Shown: one piece after another, positions 44,996 through 58,270 of the stretch
Position numbering within the stretch: the stretch's first letter is position 1
Layout of the letters: every line of letters begins with the position of its first letter
NCBI RefSeq assembly: GCF_019175385.1
Contig: NC_083348.1
Span: 44,538,950 to 44,602,949 of the forward strand
DNA length: 64,000 nt
Reading direction: 5' to 3'
Source: Lycium barbarum
Lineage: Eukaryota; Streptophyta; Magnoliopsida; Solanales; Solanaceae
Notes under the pieces: model-generated
The model's input: the letters and a program-made list of their open reading frames with translations, nothing else
Databases searched by the model: none
What the model was told of the DNA's origin: nothing
Program-made: the position numbers and the translations under genes

Positions 44996-45776
44996 TGTCA
45001 CGACCCGACTAGGGGCCGTGACGAGTACCCGGTACTTGTACCGAGCCCTCTTATCTATCATATTACCTTTACCTCTTAGCAAGCCGTGTAAACAGAGCCA
45101 TTTTTTTTAACATTAACATTAGCAGCGTCATTCTGAACATAAACTAGTAAACTTCGTTGTTACTTTATACAACAATCATGCCGAGACACCATACATATAT
45201 CTGTACCTGACTGACTATACATATCTGTCTACGAGCCTCTAGACATAGTACACTTATACATAGAAAGGGCCGAATACTGTCGTGCCCGAATATACATACA
45301 CACAAAATAGTACCGCGGGAATGAGGCTCCGGAACAACTGGAGCACTGTAGAGTACCGCTGGTAGAGCTCCTAAGAATCACGTCCACCTGTCTGCTGACC
45401 TGCGCGGCATGAAACGCAGCGTCCATAAGAAGGGAAGTCAGTACGAATAGTGTACCGAGTATGTAAGGAATAAAAGATAATATAAACAGTAACCTAGAGT
45501 ACGACTAACCATATCATGGAGTCATAGGACATATAACGAGGCAGAAAAGTAACCTGTACGTGGGAAGGCCCCTTTTCAGGTCGGCTGTCATGTAGGCTTG
45601 TCTTTTCACCTTTGAAATGTTTCTTTTCATAGACATAGAAATTAACATTTATATATTACTTATTCTCGTGTACAGAAAACAGTACATTTCAGTAAACAGT
45701 ATCTTTATTCACATTTACAGACGCCGAATACATCGGCTCTCCCAACCCCCCTCCCCAACGGTGTCCCAACACATTA

Positions 45777-45808
<32 letters not shown>

Positions 45809-48182
45809 CATACATTATATATATACAGACGCCGCATACGGCTCTCCCATATCCCGCGTCCGGGCATCCCGCGTCCAGGATGGAATCCAGCTGAATCAGG
45901 TAGTAATATAACAGTGGCCCTTCCCCTTTCCCCATATACATATACATGTACATTTACTTCTCTCTTATACATACACATGCCCCATATACAAGTACTTACC
46001 TTATATATATACAAACCCATACACATCTACTTGTAGCACATAACTAGCATGCACGGGAGTCAAAGGAAAGTTACGCCCATCGGAGTGATGTAAAGTCGGT
46101 AGCCTCCGATTACATTATGGAGTACTTGTGATCACTTTGTCTCACCTTGAAGGGACGAGTATTTTAAGGCGAGACTATCAACGGAGAGTAGTATTACAGT
46201 AACCGTAGAATGAAATCGTGGGCATCATAGATGACAGTCATAGGCTTTGGAGTCTTAGAAAATAAAGTTATAGCTAGGGAATATAAATACGATTCAAAAT
46301 TTGCTTATCAATTTCATATTCACATTGGACCCTTAGCTTAAAAATCTTAGTCGTAGAATCGTTCCGGTCGTACTTGTCATAGCTACATTCTCTTGTCTAA
46401 CATTGTCAATATCATTATCCCCATAGAAACATTCTCGTTAGAGTAGTTATAGTACTTATCATTCGGTAATGAGGTCGGGATCAAAAGTCCCCCTTGGATT
46501 TACTTCAAGTAAGTCGACCAAGGCTATAGGAAAATCCGAGAGTAACGGGCCCACCTCGGGCCGGATGAGGTAGCGTGTACTAGTTGCATATGTTACATGT
46601 CGTGTGATTACTTGTGAGGGTTCTAGGGTAATAGGGTCCCATTTATGCAAGTTATAGGGGTCTAGGAGGTTTGTTCCGACCATTGGCACACTTTCTAGTT
46701 CAATTTTATTGAACAGACGGTAGAAAACTTTAGGTGCGGATTCTGGGGAACAGAGTTGTCCCCGAGGCTCGTACCCAACTTATTTCTGCTAAGACATGCC
46801 ATAGAAAGAAGGTGAAGCCTTACATACCTCTTCCGCTCCTTTTTGCTATTCCAAATTCACGTCGCAATCTCGTCAAAATCTGCAATTTGGTCATAGTTAC
46901 CAAAACTCTTATTAGCATACTTAGAGTTAGAATCTTAAGGAAACACTTGGCTACCGAAATTTCGGCAGCATTTCCTCTGTACATACACCATCCTCAACAT
47001 TCAACATAGCCAAATTCTCAACCAACACAATCCGGGAATTCAAACCCGGCCAAACTATTAACATAATCAACAATCGCACTAGCAATTCACATATTTCATC
47101 CAAGATGCATGATTTCAATTTATTACTTTCTTCAAACCTTCCGACTTCAATGAACACGATAACAACCTTATAGTATATATTCCAACGACATCATATCAAT
47201 ATCATTACATACTATCCATGCAAGAACATTATTCTTCAATATACATAATCTTCCAATTACCAATAATTTACCAAACTTATCAAGTCTTTACTTGCAATAT
47301 GCAATCTACAACACAACAACTAAAACACTAAATATAACTTGCTCATTATTCTTCAACAATTCAACACATATACATGACTACATATGCCATATACACGGCT
47401 CCAACATGCATACACCACTACAATCTCTCCAAACTCATTCAACTTCCATTTTCCACATATCATTCACAACAATAACAACCAAACATTAATTAAAATAATT
47501 GAAGCATGACTCCTACACATATATATATATACACGGCCATATACTATATTCCTCTCCTTCATGAATTTCATTCATTTTAGCATACTACAACACATATAAA
47601 CCATGTATAACACATAAAACAAGATTGAAATTCACCTTTCTTCTTCAACTCCTCACTTGCCTATCTCTTGGCAACTTGTATGATTTTGAATCTTTCTTGC
47701 TCCAACAACAACTCTACCTTGATAAGCACCCTTTTCTTGGTAGGAAATGATTTTTAAGAGAATTTTTATCAAATTTCCTTGGAATTTCTACTCTTGGCCG
47801 AAAGGCCTCCAAGGTTTTCTCCTTCTTTTCTTTCTTTGGTTTTCTTGAAGTTTCTAGACAACTATGTGATAAAGATGACTTAGTCATCTATTTAATTCAC
47901 ACAATACAATTCACTTTGGGCCTAGCCCATAAGCATGGCCGGTTGGGCCTCTCTTTTACTTAAAAAAAATATTTCAAGCCCACTTTGTATTCTTGCCTAG
48001 TTCTAATAATTTATGAAACATTTTTCCAACTTCCAAATTTGCCCTTCGTCTTTCTCCATATTTTCACTTCTAGACTTTTCATAGGCAACTCATGTGCCAA
48101 ACAAAATAAAATGTGGCCTTGCTTGTCGTCTTCCCGCGATTGTCTTGAATTATTCGATTGCACGAAAATGCGGGATATAACA
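44996..48182 (-). mobile_element. Solo LTR F
   Basis: 3187-bp minus-oriented LTR, plus-strand TGTCACGACCC to GGGATATAACA, with exact TSD ggtgg (44991-44995 and 48183-48187). Own-strand signals: donor AAAG|GTGAAT (47635), CGAAATTTCGGCAG-type motif (46957-46976), acceptor AATTGCAG|A (46880), 52-nt exon (46828-46879), donor AGAG|GTATGT (46827), branch point TACTGAC (45437-45443), acceptor GCGCAG|GT (45400). An (AT)n run lies at 45780-45808. Confidence 0.93.
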
Positions 48183-48743
48183 GGTGGATTTCGCTAAATG
48201 AAGATAAATGACAATAGTTGATATGATATTGTGAGTGTCGTTGTGGATGTTTGGGAGCTGAAATAGAAAATGGAAAGGTAGTAGAAACAGAGGAAACGCT
48301 GCCCAATGTTCTCTAAGAACTAACGATGCGTTCTTATAGTCGCTTCACTAACGAATTCTCTCATGAAGGTAGCAATGCAACATTGAAGAAGGACAAGTGG
48401 ACGATAGCATAACTAAACGACAAAGGTATGTGAGGCTAGTCCTTCCCTTCTATGGCATGAATCTTATAGCATGCTTTCCTTTCTCTTTCATGAATTTCTC
48501 AAATTCCGGAAAGCCTATGACCCTATTTTGCTACACAAGGAAATGAGTTAGAATACGTAAATGCTAGATGTTCACGATATGACATTTCCAAGGTATTAAT
48601 GAATGCTCTAGTGTGAGGCTTATCTCTTCGTTCCAAAGAAAGCATGAATCCTTTAAGTTTCCATAATCCTCCCACAAGATGAAGCTCACGAGTCTTCCAA
48701 TATAATGTAGCGCCTAAGAGTACGAAAACGATGGTAATGAGCT
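48183..48743 (+). mobile_element. Solo LTR E, middle part
   Basis: Continues E: GGAAACGCTGCCC motif (48292), acceptor GAAGGTAG|C (48372), 53-nt exon (48373-48425), donor AAAG|GTATGT. Interrupted by element G at gagct (48739-48743). Confidence 0.85.
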
Positions 48744-51700
48744 TGTCACGACCCAGCCCCGTGGGCCGCGACCGGTGCCCTACTTGGGCACCCAAACGGA
48801 CATACAAACTAAATCATCATTTTTAAACAGAGTTGAGAACGAATATTATCTTGCGCGATTGCGCGTACAAAACATTATATCAGAATCAGAAGAGGCAGCG
48901 GAATATACATCGCCGAACATATGCACATATATCAAAAAGCCGGCAAGGCTATCAAATATGTCAAAAGCCGACAAGGCTGTCAAATGGCACAACGGCCCAA
49001 AACGCATATACAAATGCACGCCGACAAGGCTGCCACAAACATATACAAAATGCACGCCGACGAGGCTGCCATAACGAATAGAGTCATGCAAACACATCCG
49101 TACAGAAGTAGGCACACACACCCACAAATACGTCTACAGACCTCTAAACAGACAAACCGAATCATATGGCGGGACAGGGCCCCGCCGTGCCCCTGAACAA
49201 ATACATATATACATAGCGAACGAATATATACCAAAATGTGTGCTCTGAAATGAGAAGAGCACTCCAAACAGCAGAAGAGGGTGTCCTAAATGGGTAGATC
49301 ACCAAACTGTGCGTCTGTACCTGCGGGCATGAAACGCAGCCCCCGAAGAAAGGGGGTCAGTACGAAATATGTACTGAGTATGCAAAGCAGAATATACAGA
49401 AAGCAAATCTGAGACATAAACGAAATGGAAGTACCAAACATAAGTGCAAATCCAACATATCAAAATTTGCTTACTTTCAAAAATATGTAAGTAATGCATA
49501 GGGTACAGAAGAATATGGTCGCCCACCCGTCGATGGAGCCATAACACAGCATAACACCAGAAAGTTTCAAATCTCCGTATCCCCGTCACATATCACATCA
49601 CAACATAACGCCATTCACAGCATAACACCAAATATAGGTGGAACCCGACCCTCTTTTGCGAGTAGCTCGGTGAACCATAAACACAGCATAACTCCGGAGT
49701 ATATCAAAATGCGCACGACAACAGAACCGGCCCGGGACTCGGCGAAAGGAATAACAGAATGCACGAGTAGAGTCGTGAGTAGTCATATGCATAAAATCAT
49801 TATCATAAATTCAAACATAAGCAAAATGATCATATTTGAAATCGGAATAATAATCATACCAAATTCTTTCAAAGATTCTCTGAATTACATAAAGGAAAGT
49901 CGCGGGACCCACGGACGGGTATTTACCCAAGTCGGGCTCGCCTATGGAAAACATACGTATCATACATAATGCAAACTTTTATAAAAATATTGGAGCAATC
50001 CGAGCATTTATGTGAAATGTATGGCATTCAGAAATTTCGAAGTTCTTTAAAGTGAAACCTTTTTGCGCAAAGTTCGGAAAGCGATTATTTCAAATACATA
50101 AAGGTTCATATTTCTTCAAATCATACATAAGAGTGCCAAGGAACATATATAGATCATATCATGCTCGGATTTCGGATTTGGAATTTCCTTAAGGCTCTAA
50201 TCTAGCCTATGTAAAACTAAGACATGCCAAAAAGAAGGGAGGTTGCTTTACATACCTCGTACGCACTCCAAGATGGCCAATCTAAAGTAAATTCCAATAT
50301 ATGCCTCGGGCTCCCCAAGGTCTACAAATATGCCAACGAATATCCAATATTAAACATAGGCACTTAAGCCATTTATTCCAACTAACATTAAATTCTACAG
50401 AAAATTTGGCAGCATTTCCCCTGTAAATAGGCCATCCCAAGAATTTAACTCGCTCAAAATCAACAACAACAACCACAATAACCAACCTAGCAACATCGAT
50501 AATCAATTCGAAAGGCAAAATAATAATAGTAGCTCTCTTTTACACCATTCGACAACTTTCCAATTATTCAATTCAATGGCTTACTTTCAAGCCACAATAT
50601 CGTTCGTACATTCGATTATTAACCCAAACTCATTCTAACAACATTCGAGAACATTCTAAACAATTCACATAATTTTTCCAACAATCCACAATTTCTCCAA
50701 ATTTTTGGCCGAAAACAGCCCCTACCCGTGAGCAGCCCACTGGGCACACTTCCGACTTTCAATTCATGTTTTGTATCACAATTCACAATATAACGATACC
50801 ATTTTCATAAAATATACAAATTACATCAACGCACAATAACCCTCAAATCAGCCCGTACAATCTCAACATCAATCTTAAGTCATTAAATGCTCAATTCCAA
50901 ACTAGAATTCGTAACGGCGACACGAAAGCGCTTAAGCGATAATAATGCGATATTCGGCATAATCTATGACTCACATTCGTTCACACTACACATATTCATA
51001 TGTTAATGGTTCTCATATATAAGGATTGCATTAAATGCACAAAGTTCTCCAAATCAGTCCGCAACGCTTACTATATCAATTCGGGACATTTAACTCTCAT
51101 TTCCAACATACAAATCATCACAACAACCATTACGACGCTAAGTGATATTAATTCATTCTTTGCTACCATTTGGAGGCTATATACACGGCTACACTACACA
51201 TATACATGTATCGATGATTTTTATTCTCTTCTCCACTCTACGACAATCAATATGCTACAAGCAATTAATTCATCAACCCAATACCACACCACACACATAT
51301 ACTTCACACGGTCAACACACCCAACACAAGACCCAACTTCAACATTTCATATTTCATGATTTTTATCCATTTTAGCATACTACAATATGCATACAACATT
51401 TATAACTCCAAAAACAAGATTAGAACTCACCTTTATTCTCCAATCCACCAATAGTCTAGGGTTTGCAAATGGGCAAAATGAGTGGTTGAATGACCCAAAC
51501 AATACTTCCACGCTACTTAGGGACCTCTAAATAGTGGGTTTATACCAAAGAAATAATTTTAGAGAGGCAAAAATGGGACTTGATTTTTCTTGGTTGTGGC
51601 CGAGAACCATGGGGGAGTGGAGGCTCTCCAAGTCTTGTTATTTTTCTTTAAGTGTAGAAGTGGGAAATGAGAAAATGACTTAGTCTTCTTTTTTTTAAGT

Positions 51701-52015
51701 ATCCACAAATATCTCCCTTTGTTTATGGCCCACGCATGTGTTGGACCAATTAAAATTGGCCACAAAATGTGTGGGACCATTTCAAGTCCACACGGCCACC
51801 ATGGCTTTTGGTGCAAGATTTTTAAATTCCAATTTTATGAATTGTGGTCCCAATTTTTCCTAACTGTCCAATGCCCTCAATTTCATATTCAACTTATGTC
51901 TCAAAATAAAATCAAATTGTCAAAAGTCCCGACTTCAAATCCCGGAATAGTCTTGGCCCTTAATTGTCATAGTTAATCCGGGTTGTCCCAATGTATAAAA
52001 ATACGGGACGTAACA
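48744..52015 (-). mobile_element. 3' LTR of element G
   Basis: Plus-strand TGTCACGACCC to GGGACGTAACA. Own-strand splice signals: donor AAAG|GTGAGT (exon end 51431), acceptor TTTGTAG|A (50322), 66-nt exon (50256-50321), donor CGAG|GTATGT (50255), branch point TACTGAC (49356-49362), acceptor CCCGCAG|GT (49321). Confidence 0.93.
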
Positions 52016-52051
52016 TCCTCTCCCCCTTAGGAACATTCGTCCTCGAATGTT
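52016..52051 (-). other. Polypurine tract and hairpin (G)
   Basis: On the minus strand: perfect inverted repeat AACATTCG-AGGA-CGAATGTT (52032-52051), then purine tract AAGGGGGAGAGGA (52016-52028) touching the LTR. Best preserved of the three copies. Confidence 0.82.
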
Positions 52052-52149
52052 GGATTAATGCTACTAATCTTACTCAAATTCGGGGGAGTTTCTTTTATAG
52101 CCATCATATACAAATCGATCACAAATCAACATAATCAAACAAAGAATTT

Positions 52150-53350
52150 GGATTACCTGAAGGTGCCGAAAATAGGTGAGGATATTTTTTTTTTCATCAT
52201 CTGCTCCTCAGCCTTCCAGGTTAATTCCTCACGGTTATTATTATTCCGCCACAGTACTTTAACAGAAGCCACATCTTTATTCCGCAACTTTCTTACCTGA
52301 CGATCCAATATGGCTATAGGTTGCTCTTCATAAAATAGCTCCTCGGTGACCTGTATATCGTCTGTAGGAAAAATTCTGGAAGGGTCACCAATATATTTAC
52401 GAAGCATAGGAACATGGGATACCGGGTGTACCGCTCCCAAATCAGCTGGCAAATCCAACTCATAGGCCACCTTGCCTATTTTGCGAACAATCTGATAAGG
52501 CCCAATATATCTCGGACTGAGCTTTCCTTTCTTGCCAAATCTCATAACGCCTTTCATAGATGACTCTTTCGGAAACACCCAATCACCAATCTAGATCTCT
52601 AACGGTCGACGTCGTTTATCAGCATAAGATTTCTGTCGACTCGGGGCCGCTAATAGTCGCTCTCGAATCAGTTTCATTTTATCGACTGCTTGCTGGATCA
52701 CATCTGGACCAATTAACTGAATCTCACCCACGACAAACCAACCAATCGGAGATCTGCTTTTCCTGCCATACAAAGCCTCATATGGTGCTATCTGAATACT
52801 GGAGTGATAACGATTTTTATTATAAACAAATTCACTTAGCGACAATGATCACCCAACAACCTCTAAAATCAATAACACAGGCCCATAGCATATCTTCCGG
52901 TATCTGAATAGCACACTCGGCCTGTCCGTCGGACTGAGGATGAAATATTGTGCTATGACCCATCTGAGTCTCTAGTCCTTCCTGGGACGATCTTCAGAAG
53001 TTAGTCGTAAACTGAGCACCTCAGTCGGTTATAATAGATATAGGAATCCCGTGAAGTCTTATTATCTCATTAATATACACTCTGTCATAACCTTCAGCCG
53101 AACAAGTAGTCTTGACTGGAATAAAATGGGCTGATTTCATTAATCTATCAACAATACTCCGAATAGAATCGTATCCGCGTTGAGTGCGCGGTAAGCCCAT
53201 AATGAAGTTCATGCGAATCGTTCCTCGTTCCCAAACTGAAGTTTCTAATTCCTGAAGCAACCAGTCGGGCCCTTGATAATCGATCTTGACTTACTGACAA
53301 TTTGGACATTGGCCAGCGAACTCTGCAGTGTCCCTTTTTCATACCATCCC
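52150..53350 (-). pseudogene. pol: Integrase and chromodomain tail of element G
   Basis: Minus-strand pieces: core start RMNFIMGLPRTQRGYDS (the first catalytic Asp is Asn) and ISIITD (53021-53260), YNKNRYHSSIQIAPYEALYG (52591-52845), SPRYIGPYQIVRKIGKVAYE and the chromodomain-like PIAILDRQVRKLRNKDVASV (52153-52578). Separated by stops and frameshifts; the zinc domain region near 53280-53400 is scarcely readable. Not functional. Confidence 0.9.
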
Positions 53351-54345
53351 ATCAGCATAAATATTTTAGATCATGATACATTTTTGTGGATTCAGAATGA
53401 ACAGAATGTCGAACATTAAGTGCTTCGCCCATAATGGATCATCACAGCCCTGCAACGTCAGGCACACATAATCTGCCTCCGTATAATAATATCCCTTTCA
53501 GACGAAATTTCAAACTAAGTCTTTTCTTTATCAAAGGTCGTATCTTTGTACTGTACAAGGATAGGATCCTCAAACTGATGCTGTTTTACCTCTTCTATAA
53601 TCGACGATTCAGCAACTTCTCGAGCAAAATCCCAATATCTCCAGAATCGACCAAACGGACTCCAAGGCTAGCTAACTGATAAATTTCCACGAACCAATTC
53701 TTTCTCATCAAACTGTACATCAGTCAAACTACCCATGGACTTACCGCTAAGTGCATTAGCTACCACATTGGCTTTTCCGGGATGATATAGAATATCGACA
53801 TCATAATCTTTCAATAATTCAAGCCATTTATGCCGCAGATTTAGCTCCCCTTTGCATAAAAATATACTGGGGCTCTTACGGTCCATATAAATACCAGCGT
53901 AGACCCCATGTAAGTAATGCCGCCACATTCTCAAAACATGAATCGCCGCGGCTAATTCCAAATTATGTATGGGATAATTTCCTTCGTGCGATTTGAACTG
54001 CCCGGGAGCTTAGGCCATAACTTGACTGTGCTGCACTAATTCATAATCTATCCCAATACCAAAAGCACCATAATAAGTAACATACTCGGCTGGCCCTTCA
54101 GGAAGAGCTAGACTGGAGTTGAAATTAATTTTTCCTCCGGTACTGCAAACTGTATTCACACGTACCGGTTCACTGAAATTTCACAGCCTTCTGAGTTAAC
54201 TTCGTTAATAGTGACGTAATAGAAGCAAAGTCCTTCACCACTTTTCTGTAATACCTGGCTAATCCCCAAAAACCGCGTATTTCGGTCTATGTCGAAGACC
54301 TAGGCCAACTTTTGATCGCTTCAATCTTCTGTGTGTCAATTGTTT
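53351..54345 (-). pseudogene. pol: RT end and RNase H of element G
   Basis: Begins at TQKIEAIKSWPR (about 54338), which lies after the RT catalytic box, so the polymerase core is missing. RNase H is readable in 53668-53961: ELAAAIHVLRMWRHYL, then IYMDRKSP (consensus TDHKS, so an acidic residue is kept but neighbours changed), [13 protein letters not shown]. Many stops between 53960 and 54300. Confidence 0.85.
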
Positions 54346-55267
54346 CTATTTCTACTTATTTTACTTCACTTTCCTCCGCTCCCCCTCTTTTGGGGTTGTG
54401 CTTATACCGTATCCATGTTTTTCCTTTATAATCTATAACTTGATTACCTTCGTACGAGATCTTAACAAAATTACGAAGTGATGAAATTCTCATTCATAAA
54501 GTACAAATCTTATCTGATAGCTGGCACTCGAATAATTTAATTAATATATCAATTTATCCTTTAATAATCATATCCTTCCTTCATACCCGTTCCTTATCCG
54601 TCGTTCTATTTTCTCGATAGTCAAATTACTTAATATTCGCATGATTCATCATTCCATGCCATAGGTTTTTTTTTCTTTTGCCTTGCATTATTACATTCCA
54701 GTTCGTTTTTCGCAAGTAATTTTGTGCTTTGCCCGTCGACTCTTTTAGAAGCTCTGCTTAATTACGTTTCTTACGGTTCACTTTTGCTAACACTTTGATC
54801 TCTATACCTTCCACTCAATTATTCTCTTTTCCTTCCAAAATATCGTCGTATTAGCATCTTCCAATCTCAACCCATAGCAAAACCAATATCTGTTTATCTC
54901 GTAACATCTGTATCATACCTTTCACTTTGTCTCATAAATTCTATTCTGTTAATGTCTCCCATATATTATAACGCTGACTATTAAGGTTCACTAAGCGATC
55001 GACATAGTCATAAATGGGGAGTCCTATACATACATATATATATATATATCACTAGCATTTCTTTTACAAAGCGTCTTCAATCATCTGTTCAAACTCATTC
55101 TAATTCTGGAGCTGCGTTGGTCTTTCTCCCCTTTTCACTAATCTAATCCGTCTCAGCCCACACGACCTTTATAAAGTTTCTAATCACTCCACATACTCTA
55201 ATTTCCTTTTTGGTTACTCCAAATTTCCTATTTGACTCTTATGTCCATATTTGCGAAATGTTTTGTA

Positions 55268-55373
55268 CATTTCCCAGGGGGTCACCCATCCCAGAATTGC
55301 TCTGGCCCTGGCACGCTTAACCTTACAACTTTAATGCATTTAGACACGTTAAGGCCGGTATAATTGCATCAAT
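55268..55373 (-). ncRNA. 5S rRNA-derived module in element G
   Basis: Minus-strand homolog of 33935-34040. 5' part GATGCAATTATACCGGC; A box GGTTAAGCGTGC (plus 55311-55322); GGATGGGTGACC (plus 55280-55291) followed by CCCTGGGAA. Both promoter blocks are identical to those in element B although the sequence between and around them differs at many positions. Diverged 5' half; the 5S 3' end is missing. Same orientation as the element. Confidence 0.83.
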
Positions 55374-55734
55374 TTCCTCGCACGACTTTTATCACGTAAT
55401 TTAAGGCAAATCGGGGTCTTAACAACTTTCAAAACGTTCTCGTAGCAGGTCCCACCCCGATCTAGAGAGAATTCTTTTACTTTTCTGACTATATAGTCAC
55501 CGTGTCGCCCCCTATAAATCCTCAATATTTTTCTCCTCATGCATATACATATATAATTTTAAACAGCCCACAAATTTAAGTTTTTATTCTACAAATTCCA
55601 TCTCCAATTAGTCGATGAAGGCTGATAAAATATTACTGTAAGGCATTCTCCAACCACCAGCAAAAGAACACTAAAATCGGACGAACATCGCGAAATCCGT
55701 TGGTACTTAATTCACATAATTACCTCCATATTTA

Positions 55735-55735
55735 T

Positions 55736-55791
<56 letters not shown>
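55735..55791. repeat. (CA)n(TA)n microsatellite
   Basis: About 13 CA units followed by about 15 TA units in the G interior. Confidence 0.97.
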
Positions 55792-55794
<3 letters not shown>

Positions 55795-56536
55795 CTTTTT
55801 GAGTCGTAAGCGAATCATTCAATTCCCAACTGCCTGTTATACATTTAGTATTCTTCAAATGAATCGAAACTTAATCGTTGGACATTTTTGCCTTTCACAT
55901 AAGCTTTTCTGAAGCAACATGTGGTTGGAACATATTCTAATTCATTTAGATAAATTACGAATTTGCTACTCATATATGCTTTCTCGGAATAAAATTTCCC
56001 AATCAAGGATAACGCTTCTTACGAATGCCATGGAGGGTACCTCTTAACTTTAATCCAACATAACAGATTCACCCTATCGGTATCGACTTTCAAAACATGT
56101 TAAGAACTTATATCTCATTTTCTCTCTTTATATTTCTGGCAAAATTTGGGCAGAGGTTCCTCTGTATTTCTTACTATCCCAAAACCTGTACACAGGAAAT
56201 ACCAACCATGCCTCACAGGGCCAACACATATACGTATTTATATATCATATCGTAGCCACACAGGGCTAACAATTGCAAACAAAAGTACACAGATGTCGAG
56301 ACTTACCTCACGTGCCCAACTCAAACGGCACCGGTGACATCTTCCTGTTTATTTTTCTTTTCAATCTTCAACTTTATATTTCCGTCATACTTCAAATAGC
56401 TTCCCCGACATACATCTTTCACACCATTTCTTACCTGTGTACGGTATAGCTTCCAATATCATCGGTCACTTTCTTACGTCGATACCGTCCTCAGCTGAAA
56501 TTAAAGGTTAGCAGAAAAAGATTCATTTCCTACGCT

Positions 56537-56555
56537 GGCTCTATCGCACGATCTA
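56537..56555 (-). other. Second conserved leader motif (G)
   Basis: Minus-strand AGATCGTGCGATAGAGCC, the same block as in H, A and B, 41 nt past the leader hairpin. Confidence 0.5.
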
Positions 56556-56595
56556 AGATTCAAAGAAAGGAAACATCCTAAATGCCCTGTAGCCT

Positions 56596-56635
56596 CATGT
56601 TTATCGATGTGGTGCACAACACACCGATAAACAAG
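56596..56635 (-). other. Leader hairpin with palindromic loop (G)
   Basis: Minus-strand stem CTTGTTTATCGGTGTG with CACATCGATAAACATG around the loop TTGTGCAC; GTGCAC at plus 56612-56617. The C/T mismatch present in H is a C-G pair here, giving a 15-bp stem with few interruptions. It lies 42 nt after the primer site. Confidence 0.72.
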
Positions 56636-56676
56636 ACTCTACTAGACACGGCCTGTAGACATCCCAAGGACAAACC

Positions 56677-56688
56677 GCTCTGATACCA
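56677..56688 (-). other. Primer binding site (G)
   Basis: Minus-strand exact TGGTATCAGAGC, 4 nt after the 5' LTR end at 56693. Confidence 0.93.
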
Positions 56689-57269
56689 CTTCTGTCACGA
56701 CCCAGCCCCGTGGGCCGCGACTGGTGCCCTACTTGGGCACCCAAACGAACATACAAACTAAATCATCATTTTTAAACAGAGTTGAGAACGAATATTATCT
56801 TGCGCGATTGCGCGTACAAAACATTATATCAGAATCAGAAGAGGTAGCGGAATATACATCGCGGAACATATGCACATATATCAAAAAGCCGGCAAGGCTA
56901 TCAAATATGTCAAAAGCCGACAAGGCTGTCAAATGGTACAACGGCCCCAAACGCATATACAAATGCACGCCGACAAGGCTGCCACAAACATATACAAAAT
57001 GCACGCCGACGAGGCTCCCATAACGAATAGAGTCATGAAAACACATCCTTATAGAAGTAGGCACACACACCCACAAATACGTCTACAGACCTCTAAACAG
57101 ACAAACCGAATCATATGGCGGGACAGGGCCCCGCCGTGCCCCTGAACAAATACATATATACATAGCGAACGAATATATACCAAAATGTGTGCTCTGAAAT
57201 GAGAAGAGCACTCCAAACAGTAGAAGAGGGTGTCCTAAATGGGTAGATCACCAAACTGTGCGTGTATAC

Positions 57270-58204
57270 CTGCGGGCATGAAACGCAGCCCCCGAAGAAA
57301 GGGGGTCAGTACGAAATATGTACTGAGTATGCAAAGCAGAATATCCAAAAAGAAAATCTGAGACATAAACGAAATGGAAGTACCAAACATAAGTGCAAAT
57401 CCAACATATCAAAATTTGCTTACTTTCAAAAATATGTAAGTAATGCATAAGGTACAGAAGAATATGGTCGCCCACCCGTCGATGGCGCCATAACACAGCA
57501 TAACACCAGAAAGTTTCAAATCTCCGTATCCCCGTCACATATCACATCACAACATAACGCCATACACAGTATAACACCAAATATAGGTGGAACCCGACCC
57601 TCTTTTGCGAGTAGCTCGGTGAACCACAAACACAGCCTAACTCCGGAGTATATCAAAATGCGCACGACAACAGAACCGGCCCGGGACTCGGCGAAAGGAA
57701 TAACAGAATGCACGAGTAGAGTCGTAAGTAGTCATATGCATAAAATCATTATCATAAATTCAAACATAAGTAAAATGATCATATTTGAAATCGGAATAAT
57801 AATCATACCAAATTCTTTCAAAGATTCTCTGAATTACATAAAGGAAAGTCGCAGGACCCACGGACGGGTATTTACCCAAGTTGGGCCCGCCTATGGAAAA
57901 CATACGTATCATACATAATGCAAACTTTTATAAAAATATTGGAGCAATCCGAGCATTTATGTGAAATGTATGGCATTCAGAAATTTCGAAGTTCTTTAAA
58001 GTGAAACCTTTTTGCGCAAAGTTCGGAAAGCGATTATTTCAAATACATAAAGGTTCATATTTCATCAAATCATACATAAGAGTGCCAAGGAACATATATA
58101 GATCATATCATGCTCAGATTTCGGATTTGGAATTTCCTTAAGGCTCTAATCTAGCCTATGTAAAACTAAGACATGCCAAAAAGAAGGGAGGTTGCTTTAC
58201 ATAC
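57270..58204 (-). other. Predicted leader intron 2 (G 5' LTR)
   Basis: 935 nt from CGAG|GTATGT to CCCGCAG|GT, branch-point A 36 nt before the acceptor, CCCCC/GGGGG arms between. Prediction only. Confidence 0.55.
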
Positions 58205-58270
58205 CTCGTACGCACTCCAAGATGGCCAATCTAAAGTAAATTCCAATCTACGCCTCGGGCTCCCCAAGGT

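Larger units (their letters stand above)
54346..56536 (-). mobile_element. Noncoding leader/interior of element G
   Basis: About 2.2 kb where gag, protease and RT would be expected. The part from about 56530 to 55100 is homologous by eye to the B interior, including the flanks of the 5S module. The remainder down to 54346 is AT-rich and unrecognised. It contains a (CA)n(TA)n run at 55735-55791. Confidence 0.7.

Noticed and set aside
37717..48182. Solo LTRs M and F being the same family because both are 3187 bp
   Set aside because: Their sequences differ through most of their length; the equal length looks coincidental.
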